Assembly: GCA_003550305.1 (NCBI GenBank)
Contig: QKYT01000094.1
Location: 148,032-212,031, forward strand
Length of the DNA: 64,000 bases
Direction: 5' to 3'
Source of the DNA: Glomus cerebriforme
Taxonomy: Eukaryota > Glomeromycota > Glomeromycetes > Glomerales > Glomeraceae
The number at the start of each line of letters is the position of its first letter. Position 1 is the first letter of the stretch. Of this stretch, positions 23,858-35,460 are shown in pieces. The translations under genes were made by a program, and so were the position numbers. The notes beneath the pieces were generated by a model. That model was not told the DNA's origin. It worked only from the letters and a program-made list of their open reading frames with translations, and made no database searches.

Positions 23858-25435
23858 ATGGGAAATTGTATATCTCCACAGACTGACAACTCTTATGTTA
23901 TTTCGAATAAACGAATAAACAAACTTATAAAAGAAGACGAAAAAAGGTTAAAAACTGAAGTGAAGTTACTTTTATTAGGTAAATTATGATATAATTAATA
24001 TAAATAAATGTCCCTATTAGTGAATGTTAAAATTAATTTTTTAAAATTTTCTTTTTTTTTAGGTGCTGGTGAATCTGGTAAAAGTACAATTTTGAAACAA
24101 ATGAAATTAATTCATGCATCGGGATTTAGTAGTGTAGAAAAAGAAACATATAGATCAATTGTATTCTCAAACATCGTGCAATCAATGTGTCTGGTTCTCG
24201 AAGCAATGGATTATTTTAAAATGCCTCTCGGTGATAGTAATAATATGGTAAATAAATAAATTCTCACGAATCCTTTCGTCATACTTTTTTTTTTTTTTAC
24301 TCTCATAATTAACATATCATCAATTCTTAGCAATATTTGCTACTATTCAATGATCCACCCAGTATCAATAAAGGACAACCATTTCCTATTCAATATTTAA
24401 CTCCATTGAAAAAATTATGGGCTGATAGTGGTATACAAAAATGTTATGAAAAAGGTCACCAATATGCGTTACATGATAACATGAGTTAGTAAGTGTCTCG
24501 AACCTTCTTAGACTCTCCAATTTGTATGATATTTATAAATGAATATTTTATTTTATTTTTAGTTTTTACGAATCATTAGATAGAATATTTTTACAAACAT
24601 ATATTCCAACGGATCAAGACATTCTACGTTGTCGAATGAAAACAACAGGAATTGTAGAGACTGTATTTCACTTGGGTCCGTTAACATACAGGTGAATAAT
24701 AATCTATGCACTGTTCCTTGGTCCCTTAATTAATAATAAATTTTTTGATTTTGAGATATTAAATTAAATATTTTTTCTATTAGAATGTTTGATGTGGGTG
24801 GTCAACGTTCTGAACGAAAAAAATGGATTCATTGTTTTGAAGATGTTACAGCTGTGTTATTCTTAGTTGCCATAAGTGGTTATGATCAATGTTTGGTGGA
24901 AGACAAGGATGCCAATCAAATGCAAGAAGCTTTAATGTTGTTTGATTCCATTTGTAATTCACAATGGTTTGTAAATACCTCAATGATTTTATTTTTAAAT
25001 AAAATTGATATATTTCGAGAAAAAATCAAGCATTCTCCTGTTAAGAAATATTTCCCTGATTATCAAGGTAAGATGATATTAAGAGAGGTGATACTGTTAC
25101 GATTTTGTTTGTATTAGCGTGAGATTAATATCTTAATGAATATAACTTAATGAATCGAAATAGGACAAAACGAAGATTTTAAACAAACATCATATTACTT
25201 TAAACGAAGATTTCAACGATTGAACCGTAGTGATTCAAAAGAAATTTATCCACATTTCACCAATGCAACAGATACAAATCTACTACGACATATAATGGGT
25301 AGCATCACAGGTATGTCATAATTTAATTAAAATTTATTTCTACAAAGAAAATATTTTCTTGTTTATATTAACGTAAATATTTTATTATCGATAGACATCA
25401 TATTAACACAAAATTTAAGAGATTTGGTGTTATAA
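23858..25435 (+). CDS. heterotrimeric G-protein alpha subunit
   Basis: Seven exons: 23858-23978, 24063-24247, 24331-24488, 24563-24691, 24784-25067, 25164-25310 and 25395-25435. They give 354 residues, the normal family length. G-alpha binds and hydrolyses GTP and couples membrane receptors to effectors. The N-terminus MGNCIS provides Gly2 for myristoylation and Cys4 for palmitoylation. The P-loop is GAGESGKS (41-48), switch I is [11 protein letters not shown], switch II is [12 protein letters not shown] with catalytic Q205, and the guanine-specificity motif is NKID (270-273). The G5 loop reads TNATDT rather than the usual TCATDT. The C-terminus NLRDLVL lacks the cysteine four from the end that pertussis toxin modifies in Gi-type subunits. 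The Gi-like switch I suggests a fungal Gpa of the Gi-related class. Confidence 0.96.
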
Positions 25436-26087
25436 TTTAATAATCATTATAATAATATAGAAATGGCATTGTTCTTAAAAGAGTAATTTAATTATTATCA
25501 AAGGATCATTGGCACAAAATTTCTTTAATAATTTTATAATAACAAAAGCGAGAAAAAGGAAAAATAATAGTTATTCATATTTCTTAGTAATTATATACAT
25601 ATATATTTTTTAAAAAAATAGTTAGCACCATTTTGAATATAAAGAAAATAATTCCTTTTATTTTTATTTTATTTTATTTTATTTTTTATTTTTTTTTTTT
25701 AAAAAAAAAAGTTTTTTTTTTGTATGTATTTTTTTTTTTTTTTTATATATTTTTATTTTTTTTTTTTTTTTTACAAAATTCTTTTTTTATAGAAAATAAA
25801 TATAACCAAAAAATGATTTGTCGTAATCTATGAAAACAGCATTCAAGTATTTTTTTTTTTTTTAATAAAAGGAGACGAGTCAATTGATTATGTTTATACA
25901 ATTTCTAACTAAAAACTTGAACCCCGTGATATTGTATGAATTTCTGAGTTCACGTGATCACCAATTGCGATAATCTTTTGAGTGGAATTTTTGAAATTTG
26001 ATAGACTGATAGACAAGTTTTTTTCTCCCAGTGAAAGTTTTTTTTTTTTTTTAAAAAAAAAAAATAAATTTATTATACTATTATAAA
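25436..26087. other. intergenic region with long T tracts
   Basis: This is the 3' region of G-alpha and the promoter of the aldehyde dehydrogenase. Nearly pure T/A tracts run from about 25640 to 25790. A TCACGTGA palindrome lies at 25950-25957. No gene is seen; the 66-codon open frame at 25633-25833 is homopolymer translation. Confidence 0.55.
25950..25957. promoter_or_regulatory. TCACGTGA E-box palindrome
   Basis: A perfect 8-bp site ending 130 bases before the ATG of the aldehyde dehydrogenase. The core CACGTG is bound by bHLH factors (Cbf1, Pho4 and SREBP types in fungi). The same octamer recurs at 46497 and 51475 upstream of other genes in this window. Function is inferred. Confidence 0.45.
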
Positions 26088-28381
26088 ATGGCCGAATTCA
26101 TTGAATACATAACAGAATCATTATTAGGATTGAACATTGATTTAACTCAAGCTTTTATAAGTGTATTTGTATTAATCATATCAGGTCTAATTTTAAAGTT
26201 TTTATTATTCAAGAATAAAATAGTAAAGTTCGTCGTTGAAGTTCCTATCGGTAAGAATTAATTTTTTTTTTTAAAAAAAAAAATTGAAGTTTTGTTAATT
26301 TTATATTTTAAATTATTTTTTTAAGAGGCTAAACCCGGTTGGAACAGTGGTAAAATTTTAGAGAAACCTCACTTGAAGGTAAGTAGATAGTTTCTTATAA
26401 TTTTTTATCTAAAAAAAAAATTGTAACCATTTTTGTTGTAGGATGCTTTTAATCCTGGCTACATCACGTGCTATGATCCGGCAACAGGACAATTATTAGA
26501 CATGATTCGAGCACACACTGAAGATGATGTTAAAGAAGCACTAAAAAAAGCTCGAAATGCACAACAGAAATGGATTAAAACTACTTTTTCTGAAAGGAAA
26601 AGGGTGCTTAAGAGCCTATTGAATTTCATTATTGATAATCAAGAAGAGATTTGTTTAGTTTCTAGTAGAGATACAGGAAAAACTCGTATGTTTAATTTTT
26701 TATATTTTCAATTATTTGATGTTTTTTTTTATTTAATCTAATTTTTTATGTAGTAATTGATGGAAAATTTGGAGAAGTTTTAACGACATGTGAAAAGATA
26801 CGATGGACCATAAATCATGGTGAAAAAGCATTAACTACCGAATATCGAGAAGCAAGTCCGATATTGGCATATAAATCGGCTAAAATTGAATATCATCCTC
26901 TTGGTGTTGTAGCAGCTTTAGTATCTTGGAATTATCCGTAAGAATAATTTTATTTTAGTTTAAAAAAAAAAAGATTAATTCCCGTTCAACTTATGCGCCA
27001 TTTATTTTTTAGATTCCATAATGCATTCGTTCCCATAATATCATCATTGTTTGTTGGAAATGGAATTTTGATTAAAGCATCAGAACAAGTAGCATGGTCA
27101 ATGCAATATTATAGTAAAATTATTAAAACCTGTTTAATGGAATGTGGACATGATCCTGAGATTGTGCAGTTCTTATGCGGGTTTCCTGAATGTGGTGAAG
27201 CTATTGTAAGAAGCGGAGTTGATGGAATAACCTTTATCGGGTAAATCTATTAAACCTTACTCATTTCTTTCTTTATGGGTTTAAAAACGAGTTTTTTTTT
27301 TATAGATCATGCCAAGTTGGTAAACAAGTAATGAAAGCAGCATCAGATAACCTAACACCTTGTATTTTAGAATTGGGTGGCAAAGATTGTGCTATCATAA
27401 GACATGATGTAAATTTGTCTCAAGCACTTCCTATTATTATGCGTGGTACTTTCCAAAACGCTGGTCAAAATTGTGTAGGGTTAGAACGTATCCTAGTTCA
27501 TGAATCATTATATGATGAATTTGTGGATAAGGCTGCAGAACAAATTAAAAAAATGAAAGTTGGAAGCATTTTGAACGATGACAATGTTGTGGATGTTGGC
27601 GCTATGACTATGAGTGGTCAGGTGTGTATATAATTTTTTGATGTGATTGACTATTATTAATAATTTACTTATTGTTAATTATAGGGAGAACGTCTTCAAA
27701 GTTTAATTCAAGCTTCTGTATCTGAAGGAGCAAAATTAATTTTAGGGGGACACCAATATATTCATCCAAAATATCCAACAGCACAATACTTTGAACCTAC
27801 TCTCTTAATTGATGTAACTCCAGATATGACAATTTTAAAACAGGAATTATTTGCACCTATAATGATAGTGATGAAATTTTCAACTGATGAAGAAGCAATT
27901 GAAATATGTAATAAATCTCCTTATGGATTAGGTAATTCTGTATTCTCAGGGGATCAAAGTAAAGGCGACTGGATGTCTAGAAGGTTAAGATGCGGCATGG
28001 TAAATATAAATGATTTTGGTGCAACTTATCTCAGTAATTTACCATTTGGTGGAGTTGGCATCTCCGGATTTGGAAGGTGAATAATTTAATTAATTTGTCT
28101 ATTAAAACAATTTATAATTGATCAAGTGTTAAATTTTTATTTATTTACTCGTTAAAAGATTTGGAGGCGTAGAAGGACTCCGTTCATTGTGTTTGATGAA
28201 ATCTGTTACAACAGATAGGTTTCCTTTGTTCTTTAAAACATCAATACCACGTGTAGTAGATTATCCAATGCATCCTAATGGATCATCATTTATCTCTCAC
28301 CTAGTTATATTACTCTATGTTAATTCTTTAATGGAAAAAATGAAAGCAGTTACGGGCTTAATAAAAGATTCTTTGAGTTAA
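26088..28381 (+). CDS. membrane-anchored aldehyde dehydrogenase (Msc7-like)
   Basis: Eight exons: 26088-26250, 26326-26378, 26442-26685, 26754-26937, 27013-27240, 27306-27621, 27685-28076 and 28159-28381. All joins are phase-consistent and give 600 residues. The N-terminus has one hydrophobic segment (about 22-42, FISVFVLIISGLILKFLLF) that should anchor the enzyme in a membrane. The ALDH fold follows, with the general base E313 in LELGGKD and the catalytic cysteine C347 in NAGQNCVG, 34 residues apart as in the family. VSWNYP, the oxyanion region motif, is at about 240-245. NAD(P)+-dependent oxidation of an aldehyde is expected; the substrate is unknown. The N-terminal anchor and length best match the fungal Msc7 (yeast YHR039C) type. 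Confidence 0.93.
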
Positions 28382-28560
28382 ATAGCAATTGCAAAAATTT
28401 ATTTAAAATTAAATAATTAAAAGCGTATATTATAATAGTCATTCAATCAATAAATTTTGAAAATTTTATAGGAAAAAGAAATTCTTTACAAATGAAACGT
28501 ATGTTACATATACATTATACATTTTTTTTTTTTTTAGTTTTTGAATCAAAGATTTCGAAA

Positions 28561-30354
28561 TTATTGAGCATAAATTCCGATCCAGCTAGATTCTGATTCT
28601 AATCGTTCAATCACTGCTTCCTTATTAGAAATAAAGATATCATTCATACGCGAGACAGGGATTGGATCCAAAGAATCTACCAGCGGTGCTGAATTTTGAG
28701 GTTGAATTGGTGTCACTGGTGTAGTAGCAACGGGTGTTGTTGGAGCATAAGCACCGTAATTTGTCGTTGTTGTTGACATGCCTCCAATGGAATTGTATGG
28801 GCTTGTGGGCTGAGGGCCACTACGCGAAAAATAATAAAATTGAGCTCTCGTCTTAGTGAATTTTATAAATGTAGCAAAATTCTTACCGATAAGCGCCAAT
28901 GGCAGTTTTGTCTGTTTGAGATCTACCCCAAGATAAACGTACTCTAGAATTACCTATTAGTGAAAAACACATTATTTTTAAATAAAGTTATGTTTCGCAA
29001 GAAAGGGAATTCTAAATAATAACAAATACCAATTGGGTAATGTTGCATCTGATTAATTGCCATTTCGGCACTTTGTCTATGAACAAATTGCACAAAACCA
29101 CAACCTTTACCAGGTGGTATTTTTACATAAGTAATCTCACCAAAACCTTGAAAATAACTACATAAACAATTTAAGGATTAATTAAATGATTAAATGAAAT
29201 TACGTTATTTAAAAAGTGAAAAATAAATAATAATCCATATATACCTTCTTAACTCTTCCTCGCTGTTAACGCCTGATAATCCGCCAACGAAGACCGTGGT
29301 ATTATTTGGATCGTTATATTGATTTAAGACCGTATTTTGTTGAGGAGGTTGTTGATAATAATTTCCTTGAATGCCAGCTTTATTTTTTGGTGTCGCCGTG
29401 GAAATTCGCATTGGTCGATTACCGCAGAATGCACCTTGCATCTCTATAAGAGCACGCTGCTGTTCGGATTCGTCACCAAATCTAACAAAACCATATCCTA
29501 CAACACAGATTCAAGAAACTGTTAACATCTGATAATCTACATAAATTATTTATAATTTAACTTACCACGAGACATGCCAGTCATAGGATCAGTCATGATT
29601 TTAGCAGATTTACAAGTGGTATACCGTTGTTGAAAAACAGACTACAAAAGAATGGTATTAGTTCGCGCTAAAGCAAAGGAATTAAATCACAAATAGAGCT
29701 ATTTAACTTACCACTAACATCCATTCAGTTACTTCAGGTCCTAAATCACCAACAAAGATCGAAAATTCAGGGCCACGGTCATCCCTACTCCAATATTGAA
29801 CATTATAAAATTGAAAGAATATAAGACAAATCAATACGATCAAAATGCAAATCGAGTTAAAAGTTTTTAAAATGCTAAACTCAATTACTTTCTGTCAGTC
29901 AATCCGCCCCCAGATGCCCAATTCAATTTAAATAATCTATTAGTACCAGGGATTGGCGTTCCATTTACTGTATTTAATGCTTTTACCGCCGCCGCATTAC
30001 TTACGAAATCCACAAAGCAGTATCCAGCATTTGCTCTATTAGAAAAGATTATTGGAATTTATACTTATAATATCTAAAGCAACTTTGAGATCCTTAAGTT
30101 TATTCTTACCCTGTGAACTTATCCCTAATGAACTTTACATTCACATTTTCGCCAAGCTGATACCAAATCTGTCTTATATAGCTTTCGTCCATCCACGGTT
30201 CAAGTTCGCCCATCCTAAATAAAAAAGAAAGTTATAAACTTGTCATATCTTTTAGCGAAAACCTTAATCTAAACAATTACCATAATGTAGTCTTATTTTC
30301 TGCACCGCCTCCATAAGGTGGCTGTTGTTGATATTGTTCATATTGATAGGCCAT
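28561..30354 (-). CDS. three-RRM RNA-binding protein (Nam8/TIA-1 type)
   Basis: Nine exons read leftward: 30354-30281, 30214-30110, 30035-29889, 29784-29712, 29641-29566, 29497-29245, 29157-29030, 28953-28887 and 28819-28561. They give 393 residues. RRM1 begins [13 protein letters not shown] (about 22-100) with RNP1-like [12 protein letters not shown]2 begins [12 protein letters not shown] (about 112-190) with [13 protein letters not shown]3 begins [10 protein letters not shown] (about 225-297) with KGCGFVQF. A Pro/Thr-rich tail follows. This three-RRM order is that of yeast Nam8 and Ngr1, S. pombe Csx1 and animal TIA-1: U1-snRNP-linked splicing or mRNA-stability factors in nucleus and cytoplasm. 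It is tail to tail with the aldehyde dehydrogenase, only 179 bases between stop codons. Confidence 0.94.
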
Positions 30355-30543
30355 GTTCGTAAGAAAGAAAGTAAGTAATGAGAGGTTTTAAAAAAAGAAA
30401 AAGAAAGCCCGAACACTTGAGTATCTAATTGAAAAGTGAAAGGCGCGTTATAACCTCGTTATCCAAAAATTGTCCCTCACAAAAGAACCGTTTTATTAAC
30501 AAATTGAAAAAAAATCCGCATCTTGGAAAAAAAAAAAAAAAAA

Positions 30544-30551
30544 TGACGTCA
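30544..30551. promoter_or_regulatory. TGACGTCA (CRE) palindrome
   Basis: A perfect ATF/CREB consensus lies 190 bases upstream of the start codon of the RNA-binding protein gene (which reads leftward). A related TGACGCAT lies at 30560. In fungi such sites are used by Atf1/Sko1-type bZIP factors of the stress-MAPK pathway. Binding here is inferred. Confidence 0.5.
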
Positions 30552-33500
30552 CCAATCATGACGCATCAGGTGCTATGTTTTCTTGACGCATACAAGTAAA
30601 CTGAAAGTAAATTCTTCGCCACAACAATATCTATAATGACGGATTAAGATAAAAGAGTTACATTCGCATATGAAATTTCTGAAAATTTGATCTTCTTTTA
30701 CAAATGCTGGAATGCTGGTATAAACTGTAAATAATGTTTTTAAATTAATTATTATTAATCATGAGATAAATCACGAATAAATTGCAATCTTTTTTAATGG
30801 TCACTAGCTTGGCATACTTATCTATTTTCCTGTAATACTCTCTAACACCTTGAGTAAGGTTGCCAAAGATCATTTGCTGCTGCTCCCGAACAACTTAAAT
30901 AATCTTTAGTGTAGCAGGATCAACAGGAGGAAATGGGAGAATCCCACATCCCATTCCATCCCAAATCCCATCCCAAATCCCATTCCAAATCCCATATAGG
31001 TATGTATATATCAAAATACTAGTATATTTACAATTTAGAAATATTATACCATTAAATTATTTAATTAATGCTAGTCCTTTTTAATTTTTCTTTAAACAAA
31101 CTAATTATATTTTTTATTTATCAAACAATAAAACTTTTATTTATAAATCCAACTTATTTTTAAACCATTTCAAATTGATTATTTTAATGTTTTTCATCTC
31201 CCTTTATTTTTTTTAAAAAGATTAAAATCTAATAAACATATAGTAATAAATAACTCCTTTATTTTTAAGAAAATTTGAAACCTAATTAATATATAATAAA
31301 AATATTTTAAGTTTTGCTCTAAATTTTCTAAATTTTTATCCTCAAATTTCTCAAAAAATTTGGATGTTAAATAGATAATTAAGTTGAATTCTTAATTAAA
31401 TCATAATTATAATTAAAAACATCTATTTTATTAAAATGATTTTTAATCAATAATAGTATAATAAATATTTCTATTTATATTATTATCAATAAAATTCTTT
31501 ATTAAATTATTCTTAATTTTTATTTATTGGAAAACAAATTAAATCTTTAATTAATTTAAAATTACTATAATAGAAACTTCAAAATTTATAATAGAAACTT
31601 CATATTTTATAATAAAAAATTGAGTAAACATTAATGGAATATGGTATGGAATTTGAAATTTAGAAAGAAAATGAAAATTGAAAGATTTGAAATAAGATTT
31701 GAAATAAGATTTGAAATAAGAATTGGAATTGAAATAGAAATGGAAATTGAAATTTAGGATGAAATGAGATAGAATAGGATTTTAAATAAATAGCAAGTAT
31801 AACCTTTAACATAAAACCAATCTTCATTTATATCAATATTATATGCAGAAATAACTGTTATACCTTTAGCATAACTAGTAATATAAATAGCAATCATAAT
31901 AGCTATTATTTGAATATTATCATAATCTGCTATATTAGTTAAATTGATACTAATTATTATATAATTTTAAATAATATTTTTTTTTGCAATTTTAGTTTTA
32001 TAGTTTTATACTAATTAAAAGCATCATCTATTAAACATATACAAGTCAAATGAAGAAAATTAGCAAAAATCAGTAAGGCTTTATGATGTGAAAAACAACA
32101 CCTATTTTTGCCTATTTTTATCTATTTGTAAATTTCTACTGCTTATTTTTGTTTATTTATGAATCTTCACAAATTTATTATACAATTTATGCCAAATTTT
32201 CATAATTATTTTGCCTATTTTTCTTTAATTAATATGTTTATAACAAAGGTTCTTAAATAAAACTTTAGAATTAGTTTATATAAGCAATTATCTCAATTCA
32301 TTATTTATGAATAACTTGCAGTTTTTCTGTTAAACTTCATAGTTAAAAGATATGGAAACTATTAAAAACTGATCTATTTATTTTAATTATTATATATGGA
32401 GGTAATTTGTGATTTTAGTTTAATTTTCTTTTAATATATATATTATTTGTGAAATTAGATTGATAGTATATTTTATTTAAGATAACTCTACTATTAGATT
32501 ATATTCTTATAATTCTAATTAATATAGTATGTCAAATAACACTCTTCTATATATTGGAATAAAAGTAAATTGTATTAGATTTATCTATAAAATTGATTTT
32601 TTATTATATTAAATAAATGCATTTATTTATTTTAAAAAAATATAAGTATTTAATTTTAAATAAAAATTTTATTTAATACTTACTTCATAATAAATTCTTA
32701 AGATTTATAATTTATTAATAATAATAAAAAAATATTAATCATTATATTAACTTTTGTTTAAAGTAGTTTTTATAATTCTTTATTTATAATATTAATTTAT
32801 TATAAAATTTTTAAAGTTTTATTATTAACTACATTAATAATATTATTGTTATTATTTTTTAAATTTGTATTATATATAATCACTATTATTATCAAAAATA
32901 TTAAAAAATATTCCTAAATCATATTCTAATTTTTTGAGCATTAAAAAAATAATAACCTTTATTTATTTATCCTAAGCAATATGAAAAATTACTACATTTT
33001 AAAAGATTATTATGGTATTAAAAAATAAGATGTATAATATTTCTTTTTTATCATGTTATTATATATAATTTCTTTACCAAAAGTCTCTTAGTAATGAATT
33101 AAAAGTAAAATTTGATAAGTTGAAGGTATCAGAATTCTGAATTTACAATTATTAAAATATGTAAAAAGATTTATTTATAAATAAATAAAATATTATTATA
33201 ATAGCATGTTTATTTGTGACTATTCTTGATAAGACCAATACTGTTATGCATCAAATATAAAGCAGTACAAATTTAAAAATGCAATATATGATGTATTAAA
33301 ATCAATAAATATGTATTGGTCATAGACACTTTTGTAAATACATTAGTACTATCAGGCATCCCGATTCGGTACTGATTTTTGATATAATTCATCAGTAATC
33401 GGGTAGTATAATTTATTACTAATTGAATATTGATTCGTTTGACCATTCATCAATCCATATGGCCAATTGATTAACTTTTTTTAAAACTTATTGTGATAAA

Positions 33501-33863
33501 AATATTTGTGTAGTTGATAATAAATATCAGTCTTATTACTCTTGTATATATGAAACAGTTGAAATTCTTTATAATTTAAATAGTAGAGTTAAAGCTTTGT
33601 GAACAAAATATGAGTTTTTGAAGCAAAAAAATATGTAGTATTTATATCTACTGGGATAATGATGATTAGAAGTCTAGAATATTAATAGAAAAAATATCTA
33701 AGTTGATAAAATCTGCGAAGGCTCTCAATTCATTGTGTTTATTTAAAAGTATCAGAATGTTATATAAATGTGATTGGATAAATGATAGTTTATACCTTTA
33801 GGTAAAATCTTGAGTTAGGTACTTGTACAGTATATGTGATAAGTAGTATTTTGCAGATAATTT
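30552..33863. other. AT-rich repeat-derived interval
   Basis: No supported gene over about 3.3 kb. The left part holds tandem ATCCCAAATCCC and CATTCC words at 30940-31000. Near 31640-31790 their approximate complement appears as GGAAT, GAAATAAGATTT and GAAATGAGAT runs, so 30935-31795 may be a decayed foldback element. The rest is A/T sequence with no recognisable coding or RNA gene. Confidence 0.45.
30935..31795. repeat. probable decayed inverted-repeat element with tandem subrepeats
   Basis: The left end has ATCCCATTCC/ATCCCAAATCCC subrepeats (30941-31000). The right end has three copies of GATTTGAAATAA (31684-31720) and then GGAATTGAAAT-type words, roughly the reverse complement with C-to-T decay. 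The boundaries are uncertain and I could not see a target duplication. Confidence 0.35.
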
Positions 33864-33950
33864 GGCTAAATCAAATTTGATTCAGATTTGATTCAGATTC
33901 GATTTAATTCGATTCAAAATTTTCAAATCATAAATTGAATTGAATCTTTA
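33864..33950. repeat. fragment related to hAT-element subterminal repeats
   Basis: The words CAAATTTGATTCAGATTTGA and TCGATTTAATTCGATTC match the dense subterminal words of the element at 17337-18142 (compare 17990-18110). No second end or target duplication is visible, so this is probably a truncated copy or solo end. Confidence 0.45.
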
Positions 33951-33967
33951 TGGCAAAGACATGAATA

Positions 33968-34145
33968 CAGTCAGACCTCCATATAATCACACCCTATATA
34001 GTCACATCATATAAAATTCCTCTATATAATCACACCTTTGAAAAAACCAACTTATATAAAGATTATATAAAAAAACCTTTATATAGTCACAACTCCTATA
34101 TAGTCACATTTTTGCCAACTTGGTGATTATAAAGAGGTTCCACTG
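33968..34145. mobile_element. 178-bp pogo/Tigger-like MITE
   Basis: The left end is CAGTCAGACCTCCATATAAT and the right end, reversed, is CAGTGGAACCTCTTTATAAT. A TA dinucleotide flanks each side (33966-33967 and 34146-34147). CAGT ends with a TA target duplication are the signature of Tc1/mariner-pogo transposons. The interior repeats ATATAGTCACA words in both orientations and has no coding capacity. Confidence 0.82.
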
Positions 34146-34149
34146 TATA

Positions 34150-35159
34150 GAAGATTTTACAATAAAAAATTTGTAAAATGTTTCAGCCTACCTGAACCTT
34201 GAAAGTATTTCTTGCATTTATCTAATTTCCAGAAGCAAGGTTATGATAAAGAGAATGTAATAAAAGGATTGGAAGTTAAGAATATTGCACAGTAGAAGGA
34301 TATCTGTTATAAAGCTGAAGAGAATTTTGAAAAATCAGTGGTAAAGAACTTACGCAAATTATATTCAGCTAATCATTGGAAGGTTATAAAAGAACTCTTT
34401 AAATATTGGCTAATAATATTATATTAGGAGTATTCGCACAATCTTGTAAAAGGTTTATAAAAATCTGAAATCAATCTTTATTGATCTTTGGCTTTAAGTT
34501 TCATGATAAAGTAATTAATGCAATATTGGCAATTAGTGTAATTATACCATTAAAAGTAATCGAAAAAGAATAGGGTCTAAAGGATAACAAGTTTGGGAAT
34601 ACTCTTATCAAATTGATCGCTAGTCATATAAAGATCTTAGTTTTAGAGATAAAGATGCGTCAGAACTTCCACCATATAGGTTAAAAGCAAATAATAAGAT
34701 TCAGGAACTCTTTGATTCTATAGGATAGGAAAAATAATTCTCGCTAAGTGTCATCAAATTCTGTTTTAGTTTTTTTACCTTCATGCCAAACATGATTATA
34801 AACTTCATTATGTATTTTACAGATTCGATATGAGAATTGGTTAGCTTATTGAACATGTTTGACACATTCTGAGACACGCCAGCATCCTTTCCCACAAATC
34901 GAATTATTTTTTTTGATATATTAGCAGGATAGACAATTCATATGAGGTAATTTTAATATTAATAATCTTACTGAAAACTTCATTTTCACTTTTATTATAA
35001 ATATTCAAAAATATGATGTTCTCAGCAATTATATCTTTTAAGATATAATTAAAGAAATGGGAGTAGGTGGGATATTTTTTTTCAAATTGAAAATAACCAA
35101 TAAATTAGTATAACTAGGTAATAATCACAATCTAATTATTATTATAGCTATTGCAAAAA
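34150..35159 (+). pseudogene. weak coding relic
   Basis: Short plus-strand open stretches (for example IFGFKFHDKVINAILAIS at about 34480-34535) are broken by many stops and frame changes. Composition suggests a heavily decayed ORF rather than random A/T, but I recognise no family. It adjoins the clearer relic at 35160-35460. Confidence 0.2.
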
Positions 35160-35460
35160 GTACTTCGAAGACCAAAAAAATCCAAAAATAATAATTTTGT
35201 TTTGATTCTAGAGCAGTTCTTAGAAAAATATAACTTATCCAATAAGTCTATCTCGCAAGTCCATAAGCCTTGGAACGGGTTTGTGCCGGCTCTGTTGGCA
35301 TAGGAAAAGTGTGAAAGACATCGCAACCACAACCACTTTAAGAGTGGAAGTTATCAAGCAAGCAAAAGCCCTCAAGATACAAAAGTTATGGGGGTCCCTC
35401 GACAAAAGGCTATAGAAACTATTAATCGAGATTATCAATAGATCTACCAGTCATGTAATT
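35160..35460 (+). pseudogene. decayed ORF fragment, repeat family
   Basis: On the plus strand one frame reads HKPWNGFVPALLA, a stop, then EKCERHRNHNHFKSGSYQAS and PQDTKVMGVPRQKAIETINR before a further stop. Composition and length are unlike the A/T-rich surroundings and the GC content rises locally. It resembles a decayed coding fragment of a repeated gene or transposon family, but I cannot name a domain. The minus-strand open frames over the same bases are shadows. Confidence 0.4.

Noticed and set aside
25633..25833. 66-codon open frame
   Set aside because: It is the translation of long T tracts (Phe/Leu only) with no coding signal.
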